Shown one piece after another: positions 1 to 12,882 of a DNA stretch of 64,000 nt. The stretch spans positions 183,432,526 to 183,496,525 of the forward strand of contig CM038039.1 in the NCBI GenBank assembly GCA_021397845.1, written 5' to 3'. The notes beneath the pieces are model-generated. The model did not search any database. It saw only the letters and a list, made by a program, of their open reading frames with translations, and was not told where the DNA came from. The position numbers and the translations under genes are program-made. The first letter of the stretch is position 1; each line of letters opens with the position of its first letter. This DNA comes from Areca catechu (taxonomy: Eukaryota > Streptophyta > Magnoliopsida > Arecales > Arecaceae).

Positions 1-837
1 ATAATCCATCAGTAATACCTAGTAGTATATAGTGACAATCCATCAGAATTGAATGGATGAATCTCTAGATACAGTTACCGTTTGATTCAGTTATTCTATC
101 ATGAGTTCCGATAAAGCACAAGTTAAAGATAACTCATCAAACCTAATTCATGTTATATGTTAGATTCAATTGACTCAAGTTTGTTGTAAAATCTTATGAA
201 AATACTTTTCCATCATTCACACTACCATGGCCATGGGTTTTAGGACTTAATTTTATGATCTACATGGGACTACTCATCTACCGAGGTTGATAGATCCCAT
301 CTTAGTGTACACCATATTACTATAATGAACAAACTACAATCAACTTATATCTCAAGGCTTTATACAGCTAGGATACTGAGTTTTGGTATAGTCAAATCAT
401 ATCATCCTCATTGTGAACAGTCGAGGCACCTCAAGTCATAAAACTATTCACACTACTATAACATCGAGTACAACACTGAACAGATGGTATACATCCTACT
501 GAGTACTTATGTTTGGTCATGCCTAGTACCCTTGTTCTTAACAAGTATTTGTACTCTCGCTCTGATATCACCATACCGTAGATTCAAGACCCATCTATCC
601 TAGGAAAGCGATTGTGCACCAATCTTTCCAAATCAAATACCATCCCCGTAATGATCCTATGATCAGAAATAATTAATAAATTAATTACTAATTCAATTGA
701 TGATTCAAAGACACTTCGAACTCAAATATGAATGAGAAAATCTAATTTTATTAATATAAAAAGTCAATTAACAAAATATGCCCTAAGAAAGTTTTATAAA
801 TGTCGGCCAATCTAGCTTCTAGGGCATATACCTAACA
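1..837 (-). repeat. Partial 3' LTR of Copia element C0
   Basis: AT-rich sequence without coding potential that continues off the left edge. Its right end is set by the junction near 837/838: read on the minus strand, a purine-rich tract (AAGTGCGAGAT) is followed at once by TGTTAGG, the usual polypurine tract then TG start of a Copia 3' LTR. The first bases of this LTR on the minus strand (TATATGCCCTAGAAGC) resemble the start of the C2 LTR (GATATGCCCTACAAGC), so the two families look distantly related. The matching 5' LTR of C0 is not in the window. Confidence 0.7.
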
Positions 838-852
838 ATCTCGCACTTGCAC
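838..852 (-). other. Polypurine tract of C0
   Basis: The minus strand reads GTGCAAGTGCGAGAT directly before the LTR start. It would prime plus-strand DNA synthesis. It differs by one base from the AAGTGGGAGAT of elements C1 and C2. Confidence 0.6.
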
Positions 853-2560
853 TAAAGCCAATTGGCTATAAATCTAAGTCCCAGTTCTCAAGGTGGGCTT
901 CTGCCTTTTATTGGCTCAATTGCTTCATTAGTGGGTAGCTATATTATCTATGGTGTCGACTCTCTACACCTTGACGTATCCCTTCTCGAGGTAATCGTGG
1001 ATAAAGTGGAATTGCTACTCAATATACTTGGACTTTTGGTGAAACCTCGGCTCCTTAGCAAGACCTATGGTATTATTTTTGTCACAGAAAAGTAGAATGG
1101 CATCTGATGGCATCATACCCAGCTCCATAACAAACTTCTTGAACTAGAATGCCTCCTTAGCATCTCCTGATGTAGCAATATACTCTGCTTATGTGGTAGA
1201 GTTTGTAATAATAGTTTGTTTGAAGCTCTTCTAGCTTACAACACCACCATTATACGAGAAAATACTACCTAATATCAATTTTTGATCATTAATATCATAC
1301 ATAAAGTTTGAATCACTATATCCCTACCCTTTAATTCTCAATTTTTAAAGACCAAACATATATCCTTAGTCCTTCTCATGTATTTAAGGATATATTTCAT
1401 AGAAGTTTAGTGTTCTCCCGCATTTGACTAATATCTACTTGTAATACTCACATCATGGGCAATATCAGGTCATGTACAAAGCATGGCATACATGAGGCTT
1501 CCTATGGCCAAGGTATAAGGGATCATGCTCATGCATTCTATCTATTTCAGTGTGTTGGGGTACATTTTCTTGGAGAGATGGATTCCATGTCTGAAGGGTA
1601 CAAGTCCCATTTAGATTTTTCATACTGAACCTCTTTAGCTCCTCCTCAATGTATATTTTCTATGATAATCCTAGCATGCTTCTAGATCATCTTATAAACC
1701 TTCATTCCCAAAATAAAGGATGCTTCCCCTAGGTTTTTCATAGAAAATTCCTTGGATAACCATAGTTTGACTGAGGTCAACATGGAAATGTCATGTTCAA
1801 TTAGGAGGATGTCATTCATGTACAATACAAGAAAAGTGATAGCACTCCCACTGACCTTTTTAAAGATGCATTCTTGATGAAATCAAATATTTTGATCACA
1901 TCATTGAAATGTATTCCAACTTCGAGATACTTGCTTTAATCCATAAATAGATCTTTACAGCTTGCAGACTTTGTGATCTCCATCACTGGAAATGAAATCT
2001 AAAGGCTGCTCCATATAGATATCTTCCTTGAGATATCCATTTAGGAAAGTAGTTTTCACATCCATCTACCATATCTCATAATTATGATTTTCTACTATTG
2101 AAAGTAGTGCACGGATGGACTTAAGCATGGCCATAGGTGAAAAGGTATCCTAATGTCAGTGCGAATCAATGCCTTCGCATTGACTATAACCTTTTACCAC
2201 AAGCCTATCTTTATAGGTTTCAACCTTTCCATCTGCACCTGCACCTATTTTTTTCTTAAAGATCCATTTACATCCAAGAGGTACAATACTTATTGGTGGA
2301 TCTACCAAGGTCTAGACTTGGCTTAAGTGCATTGAGTGTATTTTCAACTTCATTGCTTCTAACCATTTTTTGAAGTTGCCATCTGATATCTCTTCACTAT
2401 ACGTTTTGGGATCATCTCCATGTATCCCATTTCCAGTGAGGAACAAGTCCTCTACATCCTCTATGATGATACTTAAAAATATCTCTCAGAAGGATGGAAA
2501 ATCCTACTAAACTTACGAGATTGAGAAGATATGTGGATTGGTTCTGATTGAATTGGTTCC
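853..2560 (-). pseudogene. Copia C0 reverse transcriptase-RNase H, decayed
   Basis: Translating the minus strand across frames gives recognisable Copia RT and RNase H. The RNase H part has an AEYIATSGDAKEA-like segment near 1150-1195 with a stop (TAA, 1189-1191) just before the AEY. The RT active site, normally YVDD, reads YMND (1811-1822). Many frameshifts and stops break the region, and no frame is open beyond about 80 codons. The ancestral enzyme would have copied element RNA into DNA and degraded the RNA strand in the particle. This copy cannot encode it. The gene order on the minus strand (gag, protease, integrase, RT, RNase H, then PPT and LTR) is the Copia order. Domain limits are approximate. 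Confidence 0.75.
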
Positions 2561-3520
2561 ATTGATTTTGAGGCTTGTTGCTCTTTAAAAACTTACTTTT
2601 TGAGATCTATCTATCTTCCCACGACTCCATCTTGAATAAATTATTTTTTTAAGAAAGATTGCATGTCAAGTCATAATCACATTATGATCTTTTGGAAGAT
2701 AAAAATAATATCCTAAAGACTGCTTAGGATATCCAATGAAACAAGCTTTGAGGGACCAAGTTTCTAACTTGTCTGCCAGTTGTCATTTAATATGCACTGG
2801 ACAATCCTAAATCTTGAAGTGAATCAGACTTAGTTTCTTGCCATGCCATATCTCATATGGTATGGTAGGAATAGTCTTAGAAGGAACCCTATTTAGTAAA
2901 TAGATTGTTGTTAATAGACTATGTCCCTAAAAAAATAGAAAAGTTAGTGAAACTCATCATAGATCAAACCATATCCAATAGGGTTCAATTTCTTCATTCT
3001 GAAACATCATTGAGTTCAGGCATTTCAGGTGGAGTCCATTATGGGATAATGCCATATTCCTTGAGATAAAATAAAAATTCTCCATCAAGGTATTAACCTC
3101 CTCGATCTAAATGAACTTTAAGGATTTTCTAATTTGCTTCTCTACTTAATTTCTAAGTTTTTTAAATTTTTTGAAGGTTTCAAACTTGTATCTCATAAGA
3201 TACACATACCCATACTATAAAAAATCATCAGTGAAAGTAATGAAGTAGAGATAACCTTCTCTGGCTAGCACATCGAATGAGCCAACACATCAGTGTGCAC
3301 TAGAGCAAGTATCTCTGTGGTCCTTTTCTCATGTCCAACAAAGGGTAGCTTAGTCATTTTTCTTTGAAGGCATAAGTCATAGACCAGATATGACTCAGAA
3401 GTCAATAGACCCAAAAGTTTAGTCATCTCCTATATGACCTAGCCTTAGATGCCATATGTACTTTACATTAGTATTAATTCTAGGTTGTTTAGAACTTATG
3501 ACATTCACATTTGGCTTGAT
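2561..3520 (-). pseudogene. Copia C0 integrase, decayed
   Basis: The minus strand carries broken integrase matches. A segment near 3290-3360 reads MTKLPFVGHEKRT then LVHTDV, which corresponds to MTKTPFTGHGERST and LIHTDV in the better-preserved C2 element. The first catalytic Asp (HTD) is visible. Downstream parts are out of frame with several stops. The region lies between the protease remnant and RT, as expected for Copia. It cannot produce an integrase. Confidence 0.65.
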
Positions 3521-3943
3521 ATAGTGCACAGATGCATCAACATGTAATTGAAAAAGTCTATTAATAAGAAAACCATTTGCAATAATTTTATTTTCAAAAT
3601 AAATATTATAATGATCCTAATGAAAACTAATAACATAATCTTCTTGAATCAAATAAGAGATAGAAATTAGATTCCTGCTAGCAATAGGTACAAAATAACA
3701 GTCTTTTAACACTAAAATAATTCTAGATGGTAATTGCAAAGGGTACATCCCCATAGCCACAATAGCAATCTTTGCTTCATTCTCGACTCGTAGAGTCATT
3801 TCACCATCCCTCGGCCTCTTACTGTCCTCAAGATCCTGAGCACTAGATCCAAAGTCTATCACCCAACTAGATATAGAAGAAATAATTAGATTAGTCTCTA
3901 TAATGAGCATACCTTTAGAAGGTCCTTCCTTCTTATTCTTCAA
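3521..3943 (-). pseudogene. Copia C0 protease and gag-pre-integrase remnant
   Basis: A 108-codon open stretch (3943 down to 3617) contains the aspartic protease region. WVIDFGSS stands where Copia proteases have D-S/T-G, so the catalytic triplet is altered. It is followed by KDCYFVP and NLISISYLIQ, equivalent to ENCYYMP and NIISIPLLLKQ in C2. The remaining 3521-3616 is the out-of-frame lead into the gag-pre-integrase domain. The ancestral protease would have cleaved Gag-Pol, but this copy is a fragment. Confidence 0.7.
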
Positions 3944-4621
3944 ACTTGCTAGGTAAATGGGGCAGTTTCTCTTCCAATGGCCATCAGTATTACAATCAAA
4001 ATATTTTCCTTTTTCTACAGCCCTTTTCTTAAGAACTTTTTTTTCTTGGGCCTATGCTCTACCTTTTGCTTCTTTGAAAATTTTTTCTTCTTCCTAATAG
4101 ACTTTCTCTTGGAAAAAGTTTGCTCCATAGCAAGGATAGTGCCCCTTGAATCCTTCAAGGTTTCCTTAACAGCAACCAGCATGTTGGCCAATTTAGCCTT
4201 GGTGTATTAAATCTTATTCATATAGTAGTTCATGATAAACTGCTATATGAATCAGTAAGAGATTGCAGAATGAGATCAATCTGCAACTCCTTATGCAAAG
4301 ATATTTTGAGCTTCTCTAGCTCCTCTAAATCCTTGATCATTGACATGCAATGCTTATGGACTAACTGCCCATCTCACATCTTCACTTGGAAAAGTTGCTT
4401 GGATATTTCATAGCGAGCTACACGACTCTGCTCACTATATAACTCTTGTAGGTGAATCAGAATCTCCCTAGTAGTCTTCATGTCTTCATGTTGTCACTAC
4501 AATTCATTAGACATTGAAGCCAACATAGAGCACTTGACTTTATTATCATCATCCAACCACTTCTTATAAGATGCTCTCTGATCACTGTACGGATGGTCTA
4601 GTTGAGGGGTTTGGTCCTAAT
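3944..4621 (-). pseudogene. Copia C0 gag, truncated by the Athila insertion
   Basis: The minus strand shows a zinc-knuckle remnant near 3960-4010 (DCNTDGHWKRNC; the first Cys of the CCHC knuckle has become Tyr), then a Lys-rich stretch. Toward 4600 it shows capsid-like sequence including KWLDDDNKVKCSMLASM, equivalent to the gag of C1 and C2. The frame is broken repeatedly. Gag homology stops at about 4616-4621, where LTR-a of the Athila tandem begins. The N-terminal gag, leader, PBS and 5' LTR of C0 should lie beyond the right edge, on the far side of the tandem. Confidence 0.7.
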
Positions 4622-6586
4622 TGATAAGTATATTAAATACATATCAAATTAAAAATTAATTCAACTTTATACAATTAAAACTGATACTTTTATATAGTAT
4701 TTTGCAAGAAAGAACCCTGCCAATATGAAGAGTTTGATTTTTGGAATCCAATAGTGCAAATGGCACTCAGATTAGACTTAAAATGAGCTTGGAATTGAAT
4801 TTCAAAGAATTAAAATAGGATTGCATGAATTTTGGAACAGTCGGTCCACCATAGACCGGCCACTTGGTCTACATAATAGAGAGTTGTCCATGGTCTACCA
4901 TGGTTGTCGGTCCACGATACTAAACTATGGACCGCCGATGGATTTAAGCCATTGGATTGCTGGAGATGTCATCCCTCCACCAGCCAAGCCACTGGCACCT
5001 ACCTCGACGGTTGGAGAAGCTTCCCAATGCCTTCTTTTGGCTTCTTTACTCTCCCATGCAAATCCAAGAGCCGCCATGCCCCATCTTCTCAGCCCCAGAC
5101 ATGCCATCCACCATCTTCACCACCCCTCTCTACCCATGGCTAGAAGGGATGCCGAAGAAGCTTCCCATTGCCGTCTAATCCGCTACATACTCCTAGGATC
5201 CGGTCCATCTTGTCCTCTCTTTTCCAAGCTTTCGAGCCTACTATGACTCATCCTCCCACTCACACATCATCCTAAGATGATGTTCACAACCTCCTTACCA
5301 GCACAAGATCTCTGCCATGTCAGTCGCCCCTCATCAGTTCAAGACTCCCACGATCACCATCTCCTCCAAATGATCCATCCCTTGCTTCCTGCTTAAAACT
5401 AACGGCCATGCCTTTTTTTCTACCATGTTTGCCACCTACCAAGTCACTGAATCATTGGAAGAACTGCCACACATCCATCTTCCCAAGCCAGACTGAGCAT
5501 CATCGATTTCTTCACCTTTCAGCCAATCCACCGAAGCTGTTGCTCGATGCCACCAGGACATTGTTACTGCTCTTCCTCAGATCACCATCGACCTTTGCCT
5601 CCCTTGTTACGAACATGAGATCTCTCCTATCATTGAAGATTCTATCGAGAGCTAGATAGGCAATGTCCAAATGATAAACGAGGTCTCGATCATGGACTTC
5701 TAGGCGGATACACTAGAGTTTGAATTTGAAAAATAAGGTTGAACGGAACGATGATACAAGGGATGCAAGGTTAGGTGGGTGCAATGGATGAGGATGCGGA
5801 ATGGAGATTTGTTGAGGTAGATGGAGACAAAAACTAACGTGGTTCCTATATGGGCCTTACGAGCTATTCTCTGCCTATAAAGAAAGTCTTGTAGCTAGTG
5901 ATAGGGTATTCTCCGATCCTTCCAATTTTTGCTTCCATCTTCTCGCCCTTCCGCCCTCCCATCCACTTCCATTCCCCAGCTCTCATCCGACTTCCCTTCT
6001 AACACCGCACCACTATTCCATCTACTCTGGTCTACCATTCCATCTGCTTGATCTACTATGGATTTTACATCTCCACCTCTATTGTCAAAGTGGTAACGGG
6101 AAGTAAATTCATGGAAGGCTAGATCTTCGGTTCCTCGGGATTTCACTATATTATAAGAATAGGCAGTGTAGTGTTATTTTAGTTATAATCATTTATACTC
6201 CTTCGAATAAAGTTACTTCTTTATAATTGAATCTATGTTTATGGGATAATGTAAGAGTTCATTTATTTTAAAACTCTTATCTAGACTAATCAGTACTCAG
6301 TACTTTAGAGGAACGGGCCATGATCTAATAGGTACGGGTTGTGATCTCCACAAATAGATTATATCCTAATAGGGATATTCACAGAGGAAGAGGGTACCAA
6401 CTATCTACCAAGTAATCCATGAAATACCAAGGCCTTTACTTTATTATAGAATCTTTGCTATTGTGTTATTTCAATTAGAAAGCTTTAGTATTTTTGCCAT
6501 TATTGCTCTTTAAATACTTTTTGAAATAACTACAAAAGTTTCTGTGGATTCAACCCTTACTCTCGCTACTCTACCTAAGAAGAGTG
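4622..6586 (+). repeat. Athila-like LTR-a, main part
   Basis: Begins TGATAAGTATATTAAATAC, aligning with LTR-b at 27231 and LTR-c near 59527. It is an AT-rich flank, then a GC-rich block (about 4940-5640) with only short overlapping open frames, then an AT-rich tail ending in the tract CTTACTCTCGCTACTCTAC shared with 29020-29035. A TATA-like CTATAAAG lies near 5875-5882. The LTR is cut at 6586 by Copia C1 and resumes at 16645. The 5 bases before it are CTAAT, the predicted target duplication. Confidence 0.85.
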
Positions 6587-9005
6587 TGTTGGGTTTGGTG
6601 ACATAGTGGAAGAATGGATTTCAGAATTTCTATTTTGAAACTCCAAACAACTTGAAACCCTAAGCCCAAGATCTCTTATTCATCACAATTAACAAGTCAT
6701 TCAATTAGGGTTTGGAAGAATACCTGGAATGCTAATTCCTTCTTCTTTTCACTAGGAACACAAGTGCATGCTCTCCAGAGATGATCCACATAGGAATTGA
6801 TCCTAGGAAGCACTCCTTAGTAGGTTGCTTAAACCACTGGAACTCTTTCTTACAGCCTTTCTTCCTTTGGCAGCCTCTCCTTCTTTGCTCAGACCCTTGC
6901 CCTCTAGTAGAGCACTCCGAGCCTTCTCTAAAACCTCTCTTAACTCTCTTTATCACTTGCTAAATCTCTTCCTAAACCCTTACCTTAAAATGGTGGACTT
7001 GTCTTAAGGCAAGACTTATGTCCTAACAAGGCAAGGAAGAGAGACTAAGTGGATAGAGTGATAGAATGTAAGAGTGTAAGAAAGAAAGAAAATTAGATTG
7101 CCTTCAGCCTAAACACTGAAGGCTATTTATAAGAGATAGGAAGGTGCCAAAAGTGGCTCTTCATCAGCCCTTGACCTGTCAAATAACAGATCACATAAGA
7201 CCCTTCATTAAGAAGGAGTCTTATCTTGAAAGGTCAAGACCTTTCTTTCACCAAGAGACTTCTCTTGATAAAGTTGGCCTCTTGTCCTTATGCCATGTGG
7301 CATGTAACCAGTAGAGAAGGGTATTCAGATGGTGTGGAATCAAGTGTATTATCCAAGAGACAAGTTCCTTCATTAAGAAGGACTCTTGGATTTAAATCAT
7401 CTATGGTTAACATGAAGGGATGCAACCCTTCATGTGCGCGCCAATTATTCTTCACAGCCCAAGCCATTTTCCATCGGTTATTAGCCATAGCATTTGGATA
7501 TGGGATAAGGCTAGGAACACCTTGTTTCATCTAGAAACAAATCCCCTAAGTAGAAGGACTCTAGGTCCTTTTCTGTGCGCCAACTTATCTTGGTGCATAA
7601 ATTATTTGGCACCAAGAGTCCCTCCACATTTGGACTCTTCATAAAAATTAAATAAAGGCTGATAAAATCTAGATAAATCCAGATAATTGCTGCCCCAACT
7701 TGGAATCAACCTAATCTAGGATTTTCTCAAATTGGTTAGCCCATTAAATAACCTTATGGACCCAATTCAATTGGGTTAGGAGTTAGGTTAGCCTACACAT
7801 GCTAGTGTGTAATCTAGCTAACCAATTAGGATCCAATGATCCTAATAAAATACCAATTGACTTCCTAGGCCAATTTACTAATGTGTGTGACCCTTTGGGT
7901 TCCATATCTAGCCAACAGTAGGTCAAGTCCAAACCAATTCAATCCAATCAAACCTGATTGACCTAATTAGTTCAATTTGAGCTGACCTAGGTTACCAATT
8001 CGAACTGGCTTTCGAATTGACTTAAGAATCCAATTGAATTGATTCATGAAAATCTACAAGACATGATTGATGTCTAGCAACGTGTCATGCCTACATGAAA
8101 GATGAGGAATTTGGTGAAAAGTACCAAAATATCCTTCGGTGAAAAGTACCAAAATATCCTTCGGTGAAAAGTTACCGTGCAATTCAATCTTTCGATATCC
8201 CTTTATCCCGAATAAGTGATGGGTAAGGATAATTATCAAAGCCTAGCACTTAGTCATTTCGAATCTCTATTTGATAATGAAGACTTTGCTGATGACTGAT
8301 TAGAAACCACTTCTAATCTCATCTTGCTTTGATCAAAGACTTTCTAAGTCATCAATCGAAGAGATTACTTGGGATAACAATTTCTCTTACTAGGAATGAT
8401 CGATTCCTTATTGGTCCACTCACATCCTTCATACACCTTCCACCATATCCAAGAACACCCCGTACATGACTCAATGCCATGAATGAGTATGAACCAAAAC
8501 ATGGCTTAGTGTGCATAAGGAACCATGGTGACCTCAGGTCTAAAAATTACTTGCACAACTCCCACTATGAGAACTATCTCTTGACAAGTGGTAAGACTTC
8601 CATAAGATATTCTCAGTACGGATCAATTCAGTGAACTCATATCCTAAAAGCACCCTTATCCTTGTATTAGTATCTTTACATAAGTGGTTGTGAGACTAAC
8701 CACCCTCTTCATCAAGCATACATAGGATAAGCTAGACTTTCTGGAAGAATCGATCCCCGAATCGATGATCCAACAACTAGAAACATTTTAGATTAGGGTT
8801 TATAGGAACTTAGGTCTCACCATTATGATCTCCATCATATCCTAATTCCTTTGCCCTAACCTAGGGTGTTCATCATAATCTTTAAATAAGACACAGCAAT
8901 ATGATGAAACACAATGCCTTTTATTAATTCAATAATGTCATACAAGAGTTGGAAGATTACAAAAATATCCTTATAAAGATTGGCTTTTATGATACTTTTC
9001 TTTCA
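6587..9005 (-). repeat. C1 LTR (3' LTR on the minus strand)
   Basis: 2,419 bp, bounded TGTTGGG at 6587 and TTTCA at 9005 on the plus strand. A minus-strand TATA box (TTATAAATAG) lies at 7123-7132. A perfect 10-bp inverted repeat (7410-7419 and 7426-7435, loop 6) is conserved in the other LTR. A 25-bp unit at 8113-8137 is repeated at 8138-8162 in this copy only. Confidence 0.9.
8113..8162. repeat. 25-bp direct tandem duplication in C1 LTR
   Basis: Two perfect 25-bp copies in tandem, plus a 10-bp start of a third. The other C1 LTR has only one diverged copy (near 15788-15812), so this duplication arose after insertion, probably by slippage. Confidence 0.9.
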
Positions 9006-9020
9006 ATCTCCCACTTGCAC
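9006..9020 (-). other. Polypurine tract of C1
   Basis: The minus strand reads TGCAAGTGGGAGAT directly before the LTR start TGAAAG. The same tract precedes the 3' LTR of C2. Confidence 0.85.
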
Positions 9021-10620
9021 TAAAGCTAATCGCCCTTGTATTTTATACCTATATAATCTAAGTGGTGATCAAACTACTACTGGGGTAGTGCTTTAGTGAA
9101 TGGGTATGCTTTATTATTTTTTGTATCAACTCATTCGATGATAACATCTTGTCTTCCTATAATTTCTCAAACGAGGTGAAAATGTCTTAGGATGTGCTTG
9201 GACTTATGATGAGACCTTGGTTCCTTAGCTAGCACAACAGCTCCAGTGTTATCACAATATAGTGGCACTGGTTGTTGTATTTCAGGAACCATGCCTAATT
9301 TCATGATGAATTTCTTCATCTAGACAACTTCTTCGTAGCTTCACTTGCAGCTATGTATTCTGCCTCATTGACTGAGTCAGCTACAGTCGGCTGCTTTGAA
9401 CTCTTCTAACTCACTGCACCACCATATAGGGTAAAGACATACCCTGTTATGAATTTGTTATCATCTGGATTTGATTGAAAACTAGAATATCTATATCCTT
9501 TTAGTTTTAAATATGATCCACCATATAGAAAAAATATCCTTAGTGCTTCTCGGGTACGTAAAGATATTTTATATAGCTTTTCAATGATCCTCTCCTAGAT
9601 CTGCCTGGAACCTGCTCATTATGCCTAAGGCATAAGCAACATCAGGCCTGGTACATAACATGGTATACATAATCGATCCTATAGCCGAAACATAAAGAAT
9701 CATAGCCATCCTCTCTCTTTCTTCTGATATCTTAGGAGACATTTTCTTAGAGAGATGTATACCTTGACTCATAGGTAAGTAACCCCACTTACTATCATCC
9801 ATGTTGAATCTCTTCAACACTAAGTCAATGTACCTGGATTGGGATAAGCCTAGCATCCTCTTAGATCTATCTCTATAAATCTTTATCCCTAATATATAGG
9901 ATGCTTTCCCAGATCCTTCATTGAAAACTTTGATGATAGCCAAGTTTTGACCGACTGTAATATTGGGATATCATTCCCAATGATAAGTATGTCATCGACA
10001 TACAGAACCAAAAAGACAATTGCATTCCCATTTATTTTTTTATATACACAAGGTTCCAACTCCTCGATGCTTGCTTTGATCCATATATGGATTTTTTAAG
10101 TTTGCATACTTGGTTTGGTCTCCCACTTGAGATATACCCTTCTAGTTATGACATATAAACTTCTTCCTCAAGATATCCATTAAGGAGAGTAGTCTTTATG
10201 TCCATCTGCCAGATTTCATAATTATAGTATGCTGCTATTACAAGCAAAATCTTGATGGACTTGAGCATTGCTATTGGTGAAAAGGTTTCTTCATAGTCAG
10301 TTCCATGTTTTTGTTTGAAACCTTTTGTCACTAGCCTAGCCTTGTAGGTATCTACTTGGCCATCTGCTCCAATCTTCTTCTTGAAGACCCATTTACATCC
10401 TATTGGGTTAATTCCTTCATGTAGATCTACCAAGGTCCAAACTTGATTGGAATACGTGGAGTCCATTTCAGATTTCATGGTATTTAGCCATTTATCGGAG
10501 TCTCTACTCTGGATAGCTTCCGTATAGGTCACAGGATCATCATCTTGAATGATACTGGCCTCATTGTCATTCCCAATGACAAAGCTATATCTGAGAGGTG
10601 CACCCTGCACCCTATCTGAC
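9021..10620 (-). pseudogene. C1 reverse transcriptase-RNase H pseudogene
   Basis: Minus-strand RT-RNase H in three broken pieces. One open stretch at 10610-10146 carries the N-terminal RT (NPIGCKWVFKKK, YKARLVTKGFKQK, YEETFSPIA, EIWQMDIKT). The YVDD active site is intact at 9991-10002 but lies in a different frame segment. A further open stretch at 9943-9581 carries SYILGIKIYRDRSKRMLGLS and RPDVAYALGIMSRFQ. The RNase H domain (9560-9030) is out of frame. The closest relative is the intact C2 frame at 40998-42113. The ancestral role was reverse transcription of element RNA in the particle, and this copy is non-functional. Confidence 0.85.
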
Positions 10621-11603
10621 CTTTGGAGAGGAGGTGTGTGTTGTGGCTATTCCTGATCAACAAGAACCTTTGGTTGAGGAATTTCATTTGAAGACTCTTC
10701 AGGGATTGGTTATTGGTTTTGAACTTCACTAAGTTCAAGTGTTGTTCTTCTACTTCCTTCTTAGATAAATTCTTGCTCCAAGAATATAGCATCTCTACTA
10801 ACAAATATCTTTTGCTAAGTAGTATGATAAAAGAGGTATCTAATACCCTCTTTGGGATAACTAATAAACCTGTATTTGTCAGCACTTAACTTATGTACAA
10901 AATTATTCTTGACATAAGCATAGCATCCCCAAATCTTCAAGTATTTAAGATTTGGTCTTTTGCTATTCCATATTTCATATGGAGTGCTAGTCATTAACTT
11001 TGATGGTATCCTGTTCAAAATATAAGTAGCAATTTTCAAGGCATATCCCCAGAAAGAAATAGGAAGATCTGTGAAGCTCATCATGGACCTTACCATGTCT
11101 AAAAAGGTACGATTTCTCCTTTCTACCACACCATTTAATTGGGGTGTCTAAGGAGGAGTCTATTCAAAAGTTATGCCTTTATCTTTAAGATGGTTTAGAA
11201 ACTCACTAAATAAGTATTCTCCTCCTCAATCAAAATGAAGAGTTCTAATACTATATACAGATTGTTTCTCAACCATACAATGATACTCTTGAAACTTATC
11301 AAAAGCTTCGGACTTGTGTTTCATCAGATACACATGTCTAAACCTAGATAAGTCATCAATAAACGTGATGAAATAAGAGTATCCTTCTCTGGCCTGAGTT
11401 ATCATAGGTCCACACACATCAGTATGTACAAGACCTAATAATTCAGTTGCCTTATCTCCATGTCCAGTGAATGGAGACTTAGTCATTTTACCTATGAGGT
11501 AAGATTTACAAGTTCCTAATGATTAAAAATCATAAGGGTCAAAGTAATTATCTTTGACTAACTTGTTTATCCTTGACTCACTTATATGACCTAATCGGCA
11601 ATG
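10621..11603 (-). pseudogene. C1 integrase pseudogene
   Basis: Open pieces at 11486-11226 (MTKSPFTGHG, LVHTDVCGPM with the first catalytic Asp, FIDDLSRFRHVYLMKHKSEAF) and 11129-10815 (the catalytic-Glu region VERRNRTFLDMVRSMM, then LPISFW, YILNRIPSK, IWGCYAYVK). The second catalytic Asp (HFD) sits at the end of the first piece, next to a stop. Residues 11603-11487 are the gag-pre-integrase zinc region, out of frame. The ancestral protein would have joined element cDNA to host DNA. Stops and frameshifts separate the catalytic residues. Confidence 0.85.
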
Positions 11604-12882
11604 CTAGAGAAATGTGACATTGACATTATCTCTCTTTCTTTTCTTATTATCAACAAGTAATATTGTATCATTGAGTTCTAAAGTTAAAAGACCATTGATA
11701 AAATAACCATGTCCAAATATTTTATTAGAATGAAGAATAGAGCAGCCACTACTCTTTACACTTATTTCATATCCTTGTAATAACAAGGGTACAGAAATAA
11801 TATTTTTTACAATATTTTGGACATAGTAACAATCTTCTAACTTTAGTACATTACCCGAAGGTAATAATAGAAGATAGGTGACCACAGCTTCAGCATTCAT
11901 GGCTTCACCACTTGTGTCATATAGCTCGAAGTCACCTTTCTTCAAGCTTCTAATTCTGTGGAGTCCATGCAATGACTTGCAGATATGGGACCCATATGCG
12001 GTATTCAATACCAATGAATTAGAAATGGAAGCACTCAATGATAAATTTGTTTGTATTATGTACAAACCTTTAGATGCTCCTTTGGCATCTTGCTTCACAC
12101 TTGCAAGGTATATCTTGTAATTTTTCTTCCAATACCCCTGCTTGTCATAGTGGAAACAAGCTCCATCATTAACATCCTTCTTCGCTTTCTTCTTCTTCTG
12201 GATGCTCTTTTTAGGGTTAAATTTCCTCTTCAAACCCTTCTTCATTGCCATCTTCTTCCCATCAACAAGAAAAAGATGAGCCTTATCTCCCTTAGAATGG
12301 CTTTCTGCTGTCTTAAGCATGTTAAGCAACTCAAGCAAAGAAATATTCAGTTTATTCTTACGATAATTTAGAACAAACTGAGAGAAGGAATCTGGGAGTG
12401 ACTGCAAGATCAAGTCTTGGTTAAGTTCATCATCAATTATAAACCCTAATTGACCTAATCGAGTGATTAAGTCAATCATTTTCAAAACTTGGGTTTGCAC
12501 TGATGAACCCTCACTCATGCATGCACGGAACAACTGCTTTGATATTTCATACCGAGCAGCCCTACTTTGCTTTCCATAAAGCTCCTTTAGATTGAGCAAT
12601 ATGGACTGAGATTCCATCTCTTTATGTTACCTTTGAAGCTCATTTCATAGAGGCCAACATGATGCACTTGACAGTCATGCTGTCATTTAGCCATATTTTA
12701 TTTGTGGCCCTTTCCTCCTCAGATGCATCCTCTTCGATCAGCTCAGGATCCGGAGAATCAAGAATATAAGAAAGCTTCTGCTAAGTTAATACTATCCTTA
12801 AGTTCCTCAACCAGTCCACATAATTTGGATCGGTCAACTTATTGGCATCTAAAATGCCCTGCAGTAATAAATTTGAAGCCAT
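11604..12882 (-). pseudogene. C1 gag and protease pseudogene
   Basis: The gag start is an ATG at 12882-12880 on the minus strand (MASNLLLQGILDANKL), matching the C2 gag start at 38134. The first 90 codons are frameshifted. A long open frame of 337 codons then runs from 12617 to 11604: capsid-like LNLKELYGKQSRAARYEISK, LDLIxR-type and LLNMLKTAESH segments, a Lys-rich tract, a zinc knuckle with CFHYDKQGYWKKN (His and second Cys replaced), and a protease region in which NTAYGSHIC stands where C2 has DTACGYHIC, so the catalytic Asp is now Asn. Gag would form the particle and the protease would mature it. This copy can do neither. Confidence 0.85.

Noticed and set aside
4821..5246. 141-codon frame in the GC-rich part of LTR-a
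   Set aside because: Several overlapping frames on both strands are open, the equivalent frame in LTR-b differs, and no domain is seen.
11604..12617. A 337-codon open frame that could be taken for a host gene
   Set aside because: It is the gag-protease of Copia C1: same order and sequence as C2 gag, framed by PBS, LTRs and pol remnants.
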